The translations under genes and the position numbers were made by a program. Positions 1 through 8,462 of a stretch of 40,737 nt of DNA are shown piece after piece (positions within the stretch are counted from its first letter, which is position 1; every line of letters begins with the position of its first letter). Under the pieces are notes generated by a model. That model ran no database searches, was not told where the DNA came from, and saw only the letters and a program-made list of their open reading frames with translations. This DNA comes from Arthrobacter sp. Its GTDB lineage: Bacteria > Actinomycetota > Actinomycetes > Actinomycetales > Micrococcaceae. The DNA lies in assembly GCF_031179385.1 (NCBI RefSeq), contig NZ_JAPSHV010000012.1, positions 1-40,737 on the forward strand, written 5' to 3'.

Positions 1-863
1 TGATGGCAGCGAACGGCTGGACCTGGCTGGACACCTGGGTTCGCGACGGCAGGTTCCGACCGGAGTACGTTGTGGGCGGCAGCATGTCCGGACGGTGGGC
101 GTCCCGCGGCGGCGGCGCGCTGCAGATCCCCCACCAGGTACGCGATGCCGTCCGCGCGGACCCCGGCCATGTGCTCATCGTCGCGGATGCAGCCCAACTC
201 GAACCGCGCGTACTCGCCGTGCTCGGCAAGGATTCCGCGCTGGCGACAGCGGGACGCGGCCTGGATCTGTACCAGGGCATCGCCGATCAGGGATTCGGTG
301 GGGACCGGGCCAAGGCGAAGGTGGCCATGCTCGGAGCCATGTACGGCGCAACCACCGGCGAATCCGGCCGCCTCATGCCACAGCTCACCCGCACTTATCC
401 GCAGGCGATCTCTGTGGTGGAGGCCGCTGCGCGCACGGGCGAGGGAGGCGGCGTCGTCGCGAGTTTCCTCGGCCGCGGCTGCCCTCCGCCGTCGGAACGC
501 TGGCTCGCCGCCCAGCGCACCAGCAGCGCCGCCGAGCAGCAGCGCGCGGATGCGCTTGCCCGGTCGCGGGGCCGTTTCACACGCAATTTCGTGGTTCAGG
601 CGACGGCCGCGGAATGGGCCCTGTGCTGGCTGGCTGAATTACGACGGCGGTTGCGTGCCGCCCCGCCCGGCTTTGCTCAAGCGCACATTGTGTTCTTCCT
701 GCATGACGAGGTCATGCTGCATGTACCCCGTGAGCTTGCGGGCGAGGTTTCCACCATGGTGAACGAGTCGGCGCGCGCCGCTACCCACCTGATGTTCGGT
801 CGGATTCCGGTCGAGTTCCCCGTGAACGTCGTGATGGCGGACTCATACGCCGACGCAAAATAG
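1..863 (+). CDS. Family-A DNA polymerase (bifunctional 3'-5' exonuclease/DNA polymerase type), 3' part
   Basis: The gene runs in from outside the window and only the C-terminal polymerase half is visible (at least 286 residues). Three family-A polymerase motifs can be read in order: motif A VADAAQLEPRV (about 178-210), where the Asp binds metal and the Glu is the steric gate; a motif B-like finger helix with a conserved Lys and ending in MYG (about 305-350); and motif C FLHDEV (about 695-715) with the second catalytic Asp. The sequence departs from PolA (motif A DAAQLEPR rather than DYSQIELR) and fits the second, actinobacterial PolA-like protein annotated as bifunctional exonuclease/polymerase. 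The exonuclease half, if present, lies upstream and cannot be seen. An ATG at 3 is in frame but is probably internal. Confidence 0.85.
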   Translation, partial: MAANGWTWLDTWVRDGRFRPEYVVGGSMSGRWASRGGGALQIPHQVRDAVRADPGHVLIVADAAQLEPRVLAVLGKDSALATAGRGLDLYQGIADQGFGGDRAKAKVAMLGAMYGATTGESGRLMPQLTRTYPQAISVVEAAARTGEGGGVVASFLGRGCPPPSERWLAAQRTSSAAEQQRADALARSRGRFTRNFVVQATAAEWALCWLAELRRRLRAAPPGFAQAHIVFFLHDEVMLHVPRELAGEVSTMVNESARAATHLMFGRIPVEFPVNVVMADSYADAK

Positions 864-865
864 CT

Positions 866-888
866 GATTCACAAAGACAGATTCACAA
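866..888. repeat. Short direct repeat GATTCACAA
   Basis: GATTCACAA occurs at 866-874 and again at 880-888, just after the polymerase stop codon. It lies in the 79-base gap before the SRPBCC gene. No function is evident. Confidence 0.4.
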
Positions 889-942
889 CAAGCAGGGCGC
901 GCGAACCTGCGAATCGTCAGGGGCGGTGGCTAGGCTCGACGC

Positions 943-1401
943 ATGGATCACAGCACCAGCCTCACCCAGCACATCAACGCTTCCCCCGAAACGGTCTGGT
1001 CCGTTATCTCAGACATCCCAGGCTCGGCAGCAACCCTATCCGGGGTTCAGTCGGTGCAGATGCTCAGTGACGGACCGTACGGGAAGGGCACCCGGTGGAA
1101 GGAAACCCGCACCATGATGGGCCGCTCGGAAACCGTCGAGATGTGGGTGGAGCAGGCGGACCCGCCGCGCAGCACAACGGTCAAGGCACTTCAGAACGGT
1201 GCGGACTACACCACGCACTTCACGCTCGCGGAACGCAATGGCGGAACTGATCTGACCCTGACTTTCGGTGCCCAGGTCGTCGAGCCCACCATGGCCGGCC
1301 GAATCATGCTCGCCCTGTTCGGCAAGATCGGGATGAAGATGACGCGCAAGGCACTGGCCAAGGACCTGGCCGAGATCGCGGCGAAAGCCGAATCGCTCTA
1401 G
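943..1401 (+). CDS. SRPBCC family (polyketide cyclase/CoxG-like) protein
   Basis: A 152-residue protein with the layout of the START/Bet v1-like SRPBCC fold. It begins with a strand and a helix reading INASPETVWSVISDI, has a WKETRTMMG strand in the middle, and ends in a long amphipathic helix. Proteins of this fold bind hydrophobic ligands in a deep cavity; the ligand here is unknown. The length is typical for a single domain. No strong ribosome binding site is seen; instead TAGGCT at 931-936 lies six bases before the ATG, so the mRNA may be leaderless. Its TAG stop overlaps the stop of the opposing NUDIX gene inside the palindrome CGCTCTAGAGCG (1394-1405). Confidence 0.75.
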   Translation: MDHSTSLTQHINASPETVWSVISDIPGSAATLSGVQSVQMLSDGPYGKGTRWKETRTMMGRSETVEMWVEQADPPRSTTVKALQNGADYTTHFTLAERNGGTDLTLTFGAQVVEPTMAGRIMLALFGKIGMKMTRKALAKDLAEIAAKAESL

Positions 1402-2081
1402 AGCGGCGCGTCGCGCTCGCGGGACTCATCCCAGGGCTGCGTCCAGCCCAACCCATCGAACAAGCGTGACAGTAACAGTCCGGTGAACCCCCAGATCGTG
1501 ATGTCATCGACCATGAATGCCGGTGTGCTGTGCCTGCGCCCGTTGCGCCGCACAACTGCGGTGAACCGTGCCTCGGGCGAGAGAAGCTCCGCCACCGGCG
1601 CACGGAAAACGTGTGATGATTCGGCGTGGTCCACTACCCGCACGGGCGTCGGCGAGGCCCACCAGCCGAGCACGGGCGTCACGAGGTAATTGCTGAGCGG
1701 GAGCCCCACTTCCGGCAGCTCCCCCAGGACTTCGACGCCCGCAGGATCGAGGCCTGTCTCCTCCTCAGCTTCCCGCAGGGCTGCAGCGGCGGGATCGGCG
1801 TCGTCGTCGTCGATTCGTCCGCCCGGGAACGCCACCTGGCCGGGATGGCTGCGCAATGTGCCGGCGCGGGTCACAAACAGGACGTCCAGGTCATCCGGCA
1901 CAGCTGCCGAGTGGATACGTGCAGGACGGTCATCAAGGTGTCCGAAGAGAATGAGGACAGCGGCCGGCCTGGCGGTTGCAATATCTATCCCGACTACCTG
2001 CCATGACTCCGTCTTGTCCCTGCCCGGGCCGATGGGCGCCGCGCTCTCGGCGAAGGCCTTGAGTTGGGAGTACGCGCTCAT
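1398..2081 (-). CDS. NUDIX hydrolase, CoA pyrophosphatase type
   Basis: A 227-residue NUDIX hydrolase. The motif [13 protein letters not shown] just before the Nudix box is the signature of the CoA pyrophosphatase subgroup (NUDT7/NudL-like), which cleaves CoA to phosphopantetheine and 3',5'-ADP. The box follows as GGRIDDDD...[10 protein letters not shown], with the metal-binding REAEEE intact. I start at the ATG at 2081 rather than at an in-frame codon at 2261, because that longer reading lies wholly inside nth and is rich in Arg and Pro. The ATG overlaps the nth stop (ATGA), so translation is probably coupled. The M. tuberculosis counterpart also sits beside nth and marP. Substrate is inferred from the subgroup motif. 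Confidence 0.85.
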   Translation of the reverse strand: MSAYSQLKAFAESAAPIGPGRDKTESWQVVGIDIATARPAAVLILFGHLDDRPARIHSAAVPDDLDVLFVTRAGTLRSHPGQVAFPGGRIDDDDADPAAAALREAEEETGLDPAGVEVLGELPEVGLPLSNYLVTPVLGWWASPTPVRVVDHAESSHVFRAPVAELLSPEARFTAVVRRNGRRHSTPAFMVDDITIWGFTGLLLSRLFDGLGWTQPWDESRERDAPL

Positions 2082-2857
2082 GCGCTCAGGGTATGGCCGG
2101 CAGCCAGCAACTCGGCGCGCGAAGCGCCCTCCACCATACGGCGGTGGAGCTCCTCGCGGCCCGGGGCGAGCTCGTACTTCAGGAGCTTCCGTGCCTTGTC
2201 CGGGTCGACCTCTCCTTCGCCGTAGGACGGGCACAGCGAGGCCACCGGGCACACACCGCACGCGGGCTTCTTGGCATGGCAGATACGGCGGCCGTGGAAG
2301 ATTACCCGGTGCGAGAGCATAGTCCAGTCCCTGCGCTCGAAGAGAGCGGCGACGTCGAACTCCACCTTCACTGGGTCCTCCTCCGTGGTCCAGCCGAAGC
2401 GGCGGGAGAGGCGGCCGAAGTGCGTGTCCACCGAAATGCCCGGTACGCCGAACGCGTTGGCCAGCACCACGTTCGCCGTTTTACGGCCTACTCCGGGAAG
2501 GGTCACCAGATCCTCCAGGCGACCGGGCACCTCACCGTCGAAATCGTCGACGATGCGGGTGGCCAACGCGAGCAGGCTGCGGGACTTCGCCCGGAAAAAG
2601 CCGGTGGGGCGAATCATCTCCTGCAACTCATCTTCCGCAGCTTCAGCGAGGCTCCGGGCGTCCGGGTATCGCGCAAACAGGGCCGGGGTGGTCAGATTCA
2701 CCCGCACGTCGGTGGTCTGGGCTGAGAGGACCGTAGCCACCAGCAGCTCGAAGGGGTTCCGGAAATCCAGTTCCGCTACAGCGTATGGGTACGTCTCTGC
2801 GAGCACGCGATGGATCCTACGCGCCCGGCGCTTCAGCGCGATCGGCGATACATCCAC
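2078..2857 (-). CDS. nth: Endonuclease III (DNA glycosylase/AP lyase)
   Basis: Removes oxidised pyrimidines from DNA and nicks the abasic site in base excision repair. The 259-residue protein has the helix-hairpin-helix [12 protein letters not shown] (about 120-131) with catalytic Lys126, the catalytic Asp144 in SVDTHFGRL, and a C-terminal 4Fe-4S loop with cysteines 193, 200, 203 and 209 in the family's C-X6-C-X2-C-X5-C spacing. The start codon is GTG, preceded by a purine-rich stretch (AAAGGGA in the mRNA). It is the middle gene of a leftward operon: the unknown membrane protein gene ends 45 bases upstream and the NUDIX start overlaps its stop. The C-terminus is some 40 residues longer than the E. 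coli enzyme. Confidence 0.95.
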   Translation of the reverse strand: MDVSPIALKRRARRIHRVLAETYPYAVAELDFRNPFELLVATVLSAQTTDVRVNLTTPALFARYPDARSLAEAAEDELQEMIRPTGFFRAKSRSLLALATRIVDDFDGEVPGRLEDLVTLPGVGRKTANVVLANAFGVPGISVDTHFGRLSRRFGWTTEEDPVKVEFDVAALFERRDWTMLSHRVIFHGRRICHAKKPACGVCPVASLCPSYGEGEVDPDKARKLLKYELAPGREELHRRMVEGASRAELLAAGHTLSA

Positions 2858-2902
2858 GATGACCCGGTTTCCCTTTCCGTTTCCGCCCGCCCGTGCCGCC
2901 TG

Positions 2903-4210
2903 CTATCCCTCGCGGGGTGCGCGTTCGATGTTGCGCAGGTCCCGCATGACACCAATGCGGCCAGTGCGCTTGTCCTGAACGAGGAACTCATGCCCGCGGT
3001 CCTCGATGCCAACTTCCCAGTCACCGGGCTGGAGCACGAACAAGGGTGCCCCGGTCTGCTCGTCCACTACCGAGCGGGGAGTTCCGACGGCGAACCAGAA
3101 TGCCTCGAGCACCGGCTCATCATCCTCGGCATCCCGGGTAGCGGAGATGGATTCGGTCCGCGGGTGCGCGGCTTCCTCGGTGCTGCTGTCCGTCTGCCGC
3201 ACAGTCTGCTGCGCCATGGTCCGCTCCGCGGCCTTCTCAACTGCTGGCTGCGCAACAGTGGCAGCGGGAGCAGCGGCTTCTGCGGCTGCTCCCGAGCTGG
3301 ACACCGCGTGTGAGCCGGAGCCGCGCGGCGCTTCCGGCTGCGCTGCACCTGCACTGGGAGCTGCAGGCTCCGCCTCCCTTGTCTCGGTGGGGCGGGCGGT
3401 GCTCTCAGTGTGCGGAGCGGAGTCCTGCTTGGCTGCGGGAACCTGCGCGTGCTCTGTTGCAGGAGTCTGCGCCTGCCCCGCCGCGGAGCCGTGCGAGGCA
3501 CCGGAGCCCTGGCCTGCAGCGTAATCAACGACGGCATACCCGGCGCTGTAGCCGGCGCTGCTCGGCCCGCCAGTGACGGACTTGCCTGCCGAAGAATCAT
3601 TCCATCCCGTCACGGTCTCTGCAGGAACCGGCTTCGGCGGACGCGGCTTGGCGGGCAACGCCTCCCGGGCGATCCGATGGGCGGACGACGACGGACGACC
3701 CGCGAAATCCGGCTTGAAGACGCCGAGGTGGGGACCGCCGACCGTTGCGACGAAGAACCCGACCGATCCGAGCAACGCGATGAACGCACCGACCTCGAAA
3801 GTGGTAACGGTCTGCAGGAAGAAGAATGCGGCGGCGAACGCTGCGGTCACCGAGGCGAACTGGTCGACAGAGAGCGATCCGACGCGCAGGCTCTTGGCTC
3901 CCAGCCGGCGGCCCACGATCAGCGACAGCGCCGCAACCGGAAGCAGGATCCCGATGCCCAGGAAGAAGAGGGAGAACGTGCGCCACAGATTGACGCCGTC
4001 CACAAAGGGCAGGATTGTGCCGACGAACATCACCAGCACCGAGACACCGATGACCGTTTCACGCAGGGTGAAGGGCCCTGCTACAGCCTCGGGCCCGCTG
4101 TGCCCGGCGGTAGCGGAGGCATCTGCAGGTGTTTCGGACCGGCCTGATTGCTGCACCGGCGAGCTGTGCGCGGTGTCTGCGCCGCCGTCGTACTGGCGCT
4201 GTTCGGTCAT
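2903..4210 (-). CDS. Conserved membrane protein of unknown function with long Ala/Pro/Ser-rich linker
   Basis: A 435-residue protein I cannot assign to a family. After a hydrophilic N-terminus of about 45 residues there are four hydrophobic segments (about 50-71, 76-100, 110-135 and 140-158). A very long low-complexity stretch rich in Ala, Ser, Gln, Glu and Pro follows (about 200-365). A folded C-terminal block of some 60 residues comes last, with the readable core LFVLQPGDWEVGIEDRGHEFLV. The compact C-terminal block on a flexible tether suggests a cytoplasmic binding domain, which is a guess. A ribosome binding site (GGAG in the mRNA, 4220-4223) lies about nine bases upstream of the ATG. It appears to head the operon with nth and the NUDIX gene and diverges from acs. 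Confidence 0.7.
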   Translation of the reverse strand: MTEQRQYDGGADTAHSSPVQQSGRSETPADASATAGHSGPEAVAGPFTLRETVIGVSVLVMFVGTILPFVDGVNLWRTFSLFFLGIGILLPVAALSLIVGRRLGAKSLRVGSLSVDQFASVTAAFAAAFFFLQTVTTFEVGAFIALLGSVGFFVATVGGPHLGVFKPDFAGRPSSSAHRIAREALPAKPRPPKPVPAETVTGWNDSSAGKSVTGGPSSAGYSAGYAVVDYAAGQGSGASHGSAAGQAQTPATEHAQVPAAKQDSAPHTESTARPTETREAEPAAPSAGAAQPEAPRGSGSHAVSSSGAAAEAAAPAATVAQPAVEKAAERTMAQQTVRQTDSSTEEAAHPRTESISATRDAEDDEPVLEAFWFAVGTPRSVVDEQTGAPLFVLQPGDWEVGIEDRGHEFLVQDKRTGRIGVMRDLRNIERAPREG

Positions 4211-4392
4211 GTCTGGATTCTCCGTTTCATAACGGCGGCTTCTGCCGCAGTCAGGTGCCGAGGGCGTTGAGCCGGATTCGGATTTCTTTGATAACCCTAG
4301 TCAACGCCTACTTCCTTTCCTACCAATGATGGGACATGTCGGCGTCCCGCGCTCACCGCTCATCGCAGAATCAGTGCCTTTCGCATCTACAG

Positions 4393-4408
4393 TGTGACCA
4401 CCAGCACA
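4393..4408 (+). promoter_or_regulatory. Candidate Crp/GlxR operator 1 upstream of acs
   Basis: TGTGACCACCAGCACA matches the Crp/GlxR consensus TGTGA-N6-TCACA at nine of ten defined bases. It lies 102 bases upstream of the acs start codon, in the same window as the crp gene. No binding data are available to me. Confidence 0.5.
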
Positions 4409-4432
4409 CCGATCGGGTGGCGCCCCCACTAA

Positions 4433-4448
4433 TGTGGGACACAGCACA
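4433..4448 (+). promoter_or_regulatory. Candidate Crp/GlxR operator 2 upstream of acs
   Basis: TGTGGGACACAGCACA matches TGTGA-N6-TCACA at eight of ten positions. It starts exactly 40 bases after the first site, close to four helical turns, so two dimers would lie on nearly the same face of the DNA. Confidence 0.4.
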
Positions 4449-4509
4449 TCAGCGGCTTGAATTGTCTGTTCGGGTCCGCCTCCGCACTGAATGGCCGAAG
4501 GGGTTCACA

Positions 4510-6492
4510 ATGTCTGAAGACACCCAGGTTTCCACGGGTGACGCATTCGAAAATCTGCTGCATGAGGAGCGACGCTTCCCGCCGAGCGAGGACTTCGCGG
4601 CCAGCGCCATCGCGACGGCCGAGCTGTATGAGCAGGGGAAACAGGGCCCCGAGTTCTGGGCGAGCCAGGCCCGGGAGTTGCTGACCTGGCACCAGGATTT
4701 CTCACAGGCCCTGGACTGGTCTGAGGCGCCGTTCGCCAAGTGGTTCGTCGGCGGAAAGGTCAATGCCGCGTACAACGCTCTGGACCGCCATGTGGAGCAG
4801 GGCCGCGGCGACCGTGTGGCGATCCATTTCGAGGGCGAACCCGGTGACACGCTTACCTACACCTACGCAGAGCTGACAACGGCGGTGAAGAAGGCCGCCA
4901 ACGCCTTCGAGTCCCTGGGCGTGACCAAGGGCGACCGCGTTGCCGTCTACCTGCCCATGATCCCTGAGGCCGTCATCACCATGCTGGCCTGCGCCCGCAT
5001 CGGCGCGGTCCACTCCGTGGTCTTCGGAGGATTCTCGGCCGATGCCCTGCGCAGCCGGATCGACGACGCCGAAGCGAAGCTGGTGGTCACCTCCGACGGC
5101 ACCTACCGCAGGGGTAAGCCGAGCTCCCTCAAACCCGCCGTGGACAGCGCACTGGAGCGCCCCGGCCATACCGTCGAGAACGTCGTCGTGGTCAAGCGCA
5201 ACGGGGAACCGGTGGAGTGGGTGGAAGGCCGCGACCGCTGGTGGCACGACGTCGTCGGTGAGGCCTCCGATGAGCACACCGCCGAGGGCCACGATTCCGA
5301 ACACCCACTCTTCATCCTCTACACCTCGGGCACCACCGGTAAGCCCAAGGGCATCCTGCACACCACCGGCGGGTTCCTGACCCAGACCGCATTCACCCAG
5401 AAGTACACCTTCGACCTGCACCCTGAGACCGATGTCTTCTGGTGCACGGCCGACATCGGCTGGGTGACAGGGCACAGCTACGTCGCGTACTCACCGCTGG
5501 TCAACGGCGCCACCCAGCTCATCTATGAGGGCACGCCGGACACCCCCCACCAGGGCCGCTGGTGGGAGCTCGTGGAGAAGTACAAGGTGTCGATCCTTTA
5601 CACCGCGCCCACCGCCATCCGCACGTTCATGAAGTGGGGGCGCGACATTCCCGCGAAGTTCGACCTCTCCTCCATCCGCGTCCTCGGTTCGGTGGGTGAA
5701 CCCATCAACCCCGAGGCGTGGATGTGGTACCGGGAAATCATCGGCGGCAACGGCGGGCGATCAGAAACCCGCGCACCGATCGTCGACACGTGGTGGCAGA
5801 CCGAAACCGGCGCGCACATGATCTCCCCGCTCCCCGGCGTGACTGCCTGCAAGCCGGGATCGGCGCAGGTGGCCATGCCCGGCATCGCGGTGGATGTGGT
5901 GGACGAGATGGGTCAGTCCGTACCCAACGGCTCCGGCGGCTACCTCGTGATCCGTGAGCCCTGGCCGTCCATGCTCCGCGGGATCTGGGGTGACCCGCAG
6001 CGGTTCAAGGACACCTACTGGTCCCGGTTCGACAACATGTATTTCGCGGGAGACGGCGCAAAGCGCGACGAGGACGGCGACATCTGGCTGCTCGGCCGGG
6101 TGGACGACGTCATGAATGTCTCGGGCCACCGCCTGTCGACGACGGAAATCGAGTCCGCGCTTGTGAGCCATCCGTCGGTGGCGGAGGCCGCCGTCGTCGG
6201 TGCTTCCGACGAAACCACCGGCGAGGCTGTGGTCGCCTTCGTGATCCTGCGCGGTTCCGCTGCCCAGGACGACGACGTCGTCACCACCCTGCGCAACCAC
6301 GTCGCCAAGGAGATCGGACCAATCGCGAAGCCACGCAACATCCTGGTGGTGCCGGAGCTGCCCAAGACACGCTCGGGCAAGATCATGCGGCGCCTGCTCA
6401 AGGACGTGGCGGAGGGCCGGGAGGTCGGCGACGCCACCACCCTGTCCGATCCGACGATCATGCAGCAGATCGCGGCATCGCTGAGAAAGTAG
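4510..6492 (+). CDS. acs: Acetyl-CoA synthetase (AMP-forming)
   Basis: Activates acetate with ATP and CoA to acetyl-CoA, AMP and pyrophosphate. The 660-residue protein has the adenylate-forming P-loop [10 protein letters not shown] (about 271-280), the acetate-site motif [10 protein letters not shown], the hinge region [15 protein letters not shown], and the C-terminal [11 protein letters not shown]. In that last motif Lys624 corresponds to the lysine needed for adenylation and switched off by acetylation in this family. Length matches the family (about 650). I chose the ATG at 4510 because AAGGGG (4498-4503) is placed correctly before it; the reading frame stays open upstream to 4336 but is not protein-like there. 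Two Crp-like sites lie upstream and a strong hairpin follows the stop codon. Confidence 0.96.
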   Translation: MSEDTQVSTGDAFENLLHEERRFPPSEDFAASAIATAELYEQGKQGPEFWASQARELLTWHQDFSQALDWSEAPFAKWFVGGKVNAAYNALDRHVEQGRGDRVAIHFEGEPGDTLTYTYAELTTAVKKAANAFESLGVTKGDRVAVYLPMIPEAVITMLACARIGAVHSVVFGGFSADALRSRIDDAEAKLVVTSDGTYRRGKPSSLKPAVDSALERPGHTVENVVVVKRNGEPVEWVEGRDRWWHDVVGEASDEHTAEGHDSEHPLFILYTSGTTGKPKGILHTTGGFLTQTAFTQKYTFDLHPETDVFWCTADIGWVTGHSYVAYSPLVNGATQLIYEGTPDTPHQGRWWELVEKYKVSILYTAPTAIRTFMKWGRDIPAKFDLSSIRVLGSVGEPINPEAWMWYREIIGGNGGRSETRAPIVDTWWQTETGAHMISPLPGVTACKPGSAQVAMPGIAVDVVDEMGQSVPNGSGGYLVIREPWPSMLRGIWGDPQRFKDTYWSRFDNMYFAGDGAKRDEDGDIWLLGRVDDVMNVSGHRLSTTEIESALVSHPSVAEAAVVGASDETTGEAVVAFVILRGSAAQDDDVVTTLRNHVAKEIGPIAKPRNILVVPELPKTRSGKIMRRLLKDVAEGREVGDATTLSDPTIMQQIAASLRK

Positions 6493-6509
6493 TCTCTTTC
6501 GCTCCCTGC

Positions 6510-6544
6510 TGTCCGGCTGCCGCTTTTCAAGCGGCAGCCGGACA
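6510..6544. terminator. Perfect 16-bp hairpin after acs
   Basis: Arms 6510-6525 and 6529-6544 are exact complements around a 3-base loop, starting 18 bases after the acs stop. There is no T-tract, as is common for terminators in GC-rich actinobacteria. Confidence 0.75.
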
Positions 6545-6547
6545 GGA

Positions 6548-6578
6548 ACTGTGATGCAGGTCTACCGACACTGTGATG
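6548..6578. repeat. Direct repeat ACTGTGATG before the symporter gene
   Basis: ACTGTGATG occurs at 6548-6556 and 6570-6578, 22 bases apart (about two helical turns), between the acs hairpin and the symporter start. The pairing of half-sites on one DNA face suggests a regulator site. Neither copy has a matching TCACA half-site, so it does not look like a Crp operator. Confidence 0.35.
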
Positions 6579-6630
6579 TTGACCGGAATTGCTGGCCGCT
6601 CGGGTCTGGCTGCGAGGACAATTCTGAACC

Positions 6631-7929
6631 GTGTCCACCTCTACCGCACCCCGCCCGACGCCGGCCACCCGCCCCGGAATGGCCCGAAAGACAGCCGCTG
6701 CGTCCTTCGTCGGAACCGCCCTTGAATCCTACGACTTCTATGTCTTCGGCACCGCTGCCGCACTCGTCTTCAATGAGGTCTTCTTCGCGGAGCAGGATCC
6801 GCTCGCCGGAACCCTGTCCGCATTCCTGATCTTCGCGATGGGCTTCGTCGCCCGCCCGCTGGGTGCCATCCTCTTCGGTCATCTCGGGGACCGGATCGGC
6901 CGGAAAAAGACGCTCATCTGGACCATCCTGCTGATGGGACTGGCCACCGGCGCCGTCGGGCTTCTTCCCGATTACAGTGTGATCGGCGTCTGGGCACCCA
7001 TCATCCTGACAATCCTCCGCCTGCTGCAGGGCCTGTCGCTGGGCGGCGAGTGGGGCGGCTCCATCCTGATTGCCACTGAACACGCAAGCGGACGCAAGCG
7101 CGCGCTGTACGCCGCAATCCCCCAGCTGGGCTCCCCCGTCGGCACCATGCTGATCTCACTGATCTTCCTCATCCTCACGGTGATGGTTCCGGACATCATG
7201 ACGACCTGGGGCTGGCGCATCCCGTTCCTGCTCGCCTTCCCGTTCCTCGCCGTCGCCCTCTACCTGCGGCTCGCGATTGACGAGACACCGGTTTTCCAGA
7301 CGACCAGGAAGGTACGCGTTCCGCTGCTGAGCGTCCTGCGCTCCCAGCCCGTCGCCGTTGTTGTTGCTGTTGCGTCAGCGGTGCTGGGTATCGGCTCCTA
7401 CTTCCTCATGGTGTCCTACACCCAGGCGTACGGGACCGAGCGGTTGGGTCTGTCGGAAGCCACCGTCCTCAACGCCGCGCTGATCGGTTCGCTGCTGCAG
7501 CTCGCCACCATTCCCGCGTTCGGCTGGCTGGCCACGCGGATCGGCTCGGCGAAAGTAGTCGCGGGCGGCGCTCTCGGAACGGCACTGATCAGTTTCCCGC
7601 TCTACTGGGTCATCAGCATCGCGGATGCGCCCCTGTACGTAGCGGCGATCCTGCTCGGCGGCATCCTGCCGACCGCAAGCTGGGCGGCGCTCGGAGGGCT
7701 CATGGCGGATCTGTTCGATCCGAGCACAAGCTTCACCGCCCTGTCGTTCTCGTACAGCATCGCCGCTATTGTGGCCGGCTTTGCTCCGTCCATCACCCAG
7801 ATGTTCGGAGAGGCCACTGACGGCGCCTGGTGGCATCCCGGTGTCGTGCTGGCCCTCATGAGCCTCGTGACTCTCGCGGGTGCGACGGCGGCAGTGCGCC
7901 TCCGCCGGCCGGCGCCCGCGCTGGGCTGA
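6631..7929 (+). CDS. MFS transporter, metabolite:H+ symporter family
   Basis: A 432-residue integral membrane protein of the major facilitator superfamily with about 12 hydrophobic segments. The MHS subfamily is shown by the N-terminal ALESYDFYVFGTAA, the loop 2-3 motif GHLGDRIGRKKTL, and RLLQGLSLGGEWGG in the fourth segment. Members import organic acids, quinate/shikimate, proline or betaine with protons; the substrate here is not certain. The next gene is aroQ, so dehydroquinate or shikimate is one possibility, while acs upstream would fit a carboxylic acid. I chose the GTG at 6631 because GAGGA (6614-6618) precedes it; an ATG at 6679 is the alternative and has no ribosome binding site. Confidence 0.85.
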   Translation: MSTSTAPRPTPATRPGMARKTAAASFVGTALESYDFYVFGTAAALVFNEVFFAEQDPLAGTLSAFLIFAMGFVARPLGAILFGHLGDRIGRKKTLIWTILLMGLATGAVGLLPDYSVIGVWAPIILTILRLLQGLSLGGEWGGSILIATEHASGRKRALYAAIPQLGSPVGTMLISLIFLILTVMVPDIMTTWGWRIPFLLAFPFLAVALYLRLAIDETPVFQTTRKVRVPLLSVLRSQPVAVVVAVASAVLGIGSYFLMVSYTQAYGTERLGLSEATVLNAALIGSLLQLATIPAFGWLATRIGSAKVVAGGALGTALISFPLYWVISIADAPLYVAAILLGGILPTASWAALGGLMADLFDPSTSFTALSFSYSIAAIVAGFAPSITQMFGEATDGAWWHPGVVLALMSLVTLAGATAAVRLRRPAPALG

Positions 7930-7981
7930 CATCCCGGGCAACGCCGCGGGCTAAGCCTGGGCGATCAGGCATAGTTAAGCC

Positions 7982-8458
7982 ATGGCGACCACTACCCTGC
8001 TGATCCTCAACGGCCCCAACCTGAACCTGCTTGGTACCCGCGAGCCCGGGGTCTACGGATCACACAGCCTGGACGACGTCGAGAAGCTGTGTGAGTCGGC
8101 CGCGGGTGCCCACGGTTGGGCGGTCACGTGCACCCAGTCCAACCACGAGGGTGAGCTTGTCGACGCCATCCACGCCGCTGCGGGAACTGCCGATGGGATC
8201 GTCATCAACGCCGCCGCGTACACCCACACCTCAGTCGCCCTCCGGGATGCAATCAGTGCAGTCGGCCTGCCCACGGTCGAGGTGCACATCAGTAACGTGC
8301 ACAAGCGTGAGGAGTTTCGGCACCACTCCTACCTGTCTGCGGTGGTTGACGCCGTCATCGTGGGAGCCGGGGTGGACGGTTATCGGTTGGCCATCGATCA
8401 TCTTGTGCGGAAACTGACGCGGCATGACCTGATGCAGGGCGGTTATGAGGGACGATAG
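7982..8458 (+). CDS. aroQ: 3-dehydroquinate dehydratase, type II
   Basis: Converts 3-dehydroquinate to 3-dehydroshikimate in the shikimate pathway, or in quinate breakdown. The 158-residue length is typical of the type II dodecameric enzyme. Residues visible are the N-terminal [19 protein letters not shown] with Arg20 and catalytic Tyr25 on the mobile loop, the N-A-A-A-Y-T-H-T segment, and EVHISN with catalytic His102. It follows the symporter by 52 bases and may be cotranscribed, or it may use its own start: CATAGT lies six bases before the ATG and no Shine-Dalgarno sequence is visible. None of the other shikimate genes is in the window, so a catabolic role cannot be excluded. Confidence 0.93.
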   Translation: MATTTLLILNGPNLNLLGTREPGVYGSHSLDDVEKLCESAAGAHGWAVTCTQSNHEGELVDAIHAAAGTADGIVINAAAYTHTSVALRDAISAVGLPTVEVHISNVHKREEFRHHSYLSAVVDAVIVGAGVDGYRLAIDHLVRKLTRHDLMQGGYEGR

Positions 8459-8462
8459 TCCC

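Larger units (their letters stand above)
4211..4509. promoter_or_regulatory. Divergent promoter region between the membrane-protein gene and acs
   Basis: A 299-base stretch with no convincing gene. It must hold the promoters of both divergent transcripts. It contains an imperfect inverted repeat TTGATAACCCTAGTCAA around 4287-4305, whose right part reads TTGACT on the minus strand and could serve as a -35 element there, and two Crp-like sites listed separately. An in-frame extension of acs to 4336 exists but has no protein-like features. Confidence 0.5.

Noticed and set aside
4336-4509. N-terminal extension of acs by 58 codons
   Set aside because: The extension contains the two Crp-like sites, has no ribosome binding site and makes the protein longer than the family.
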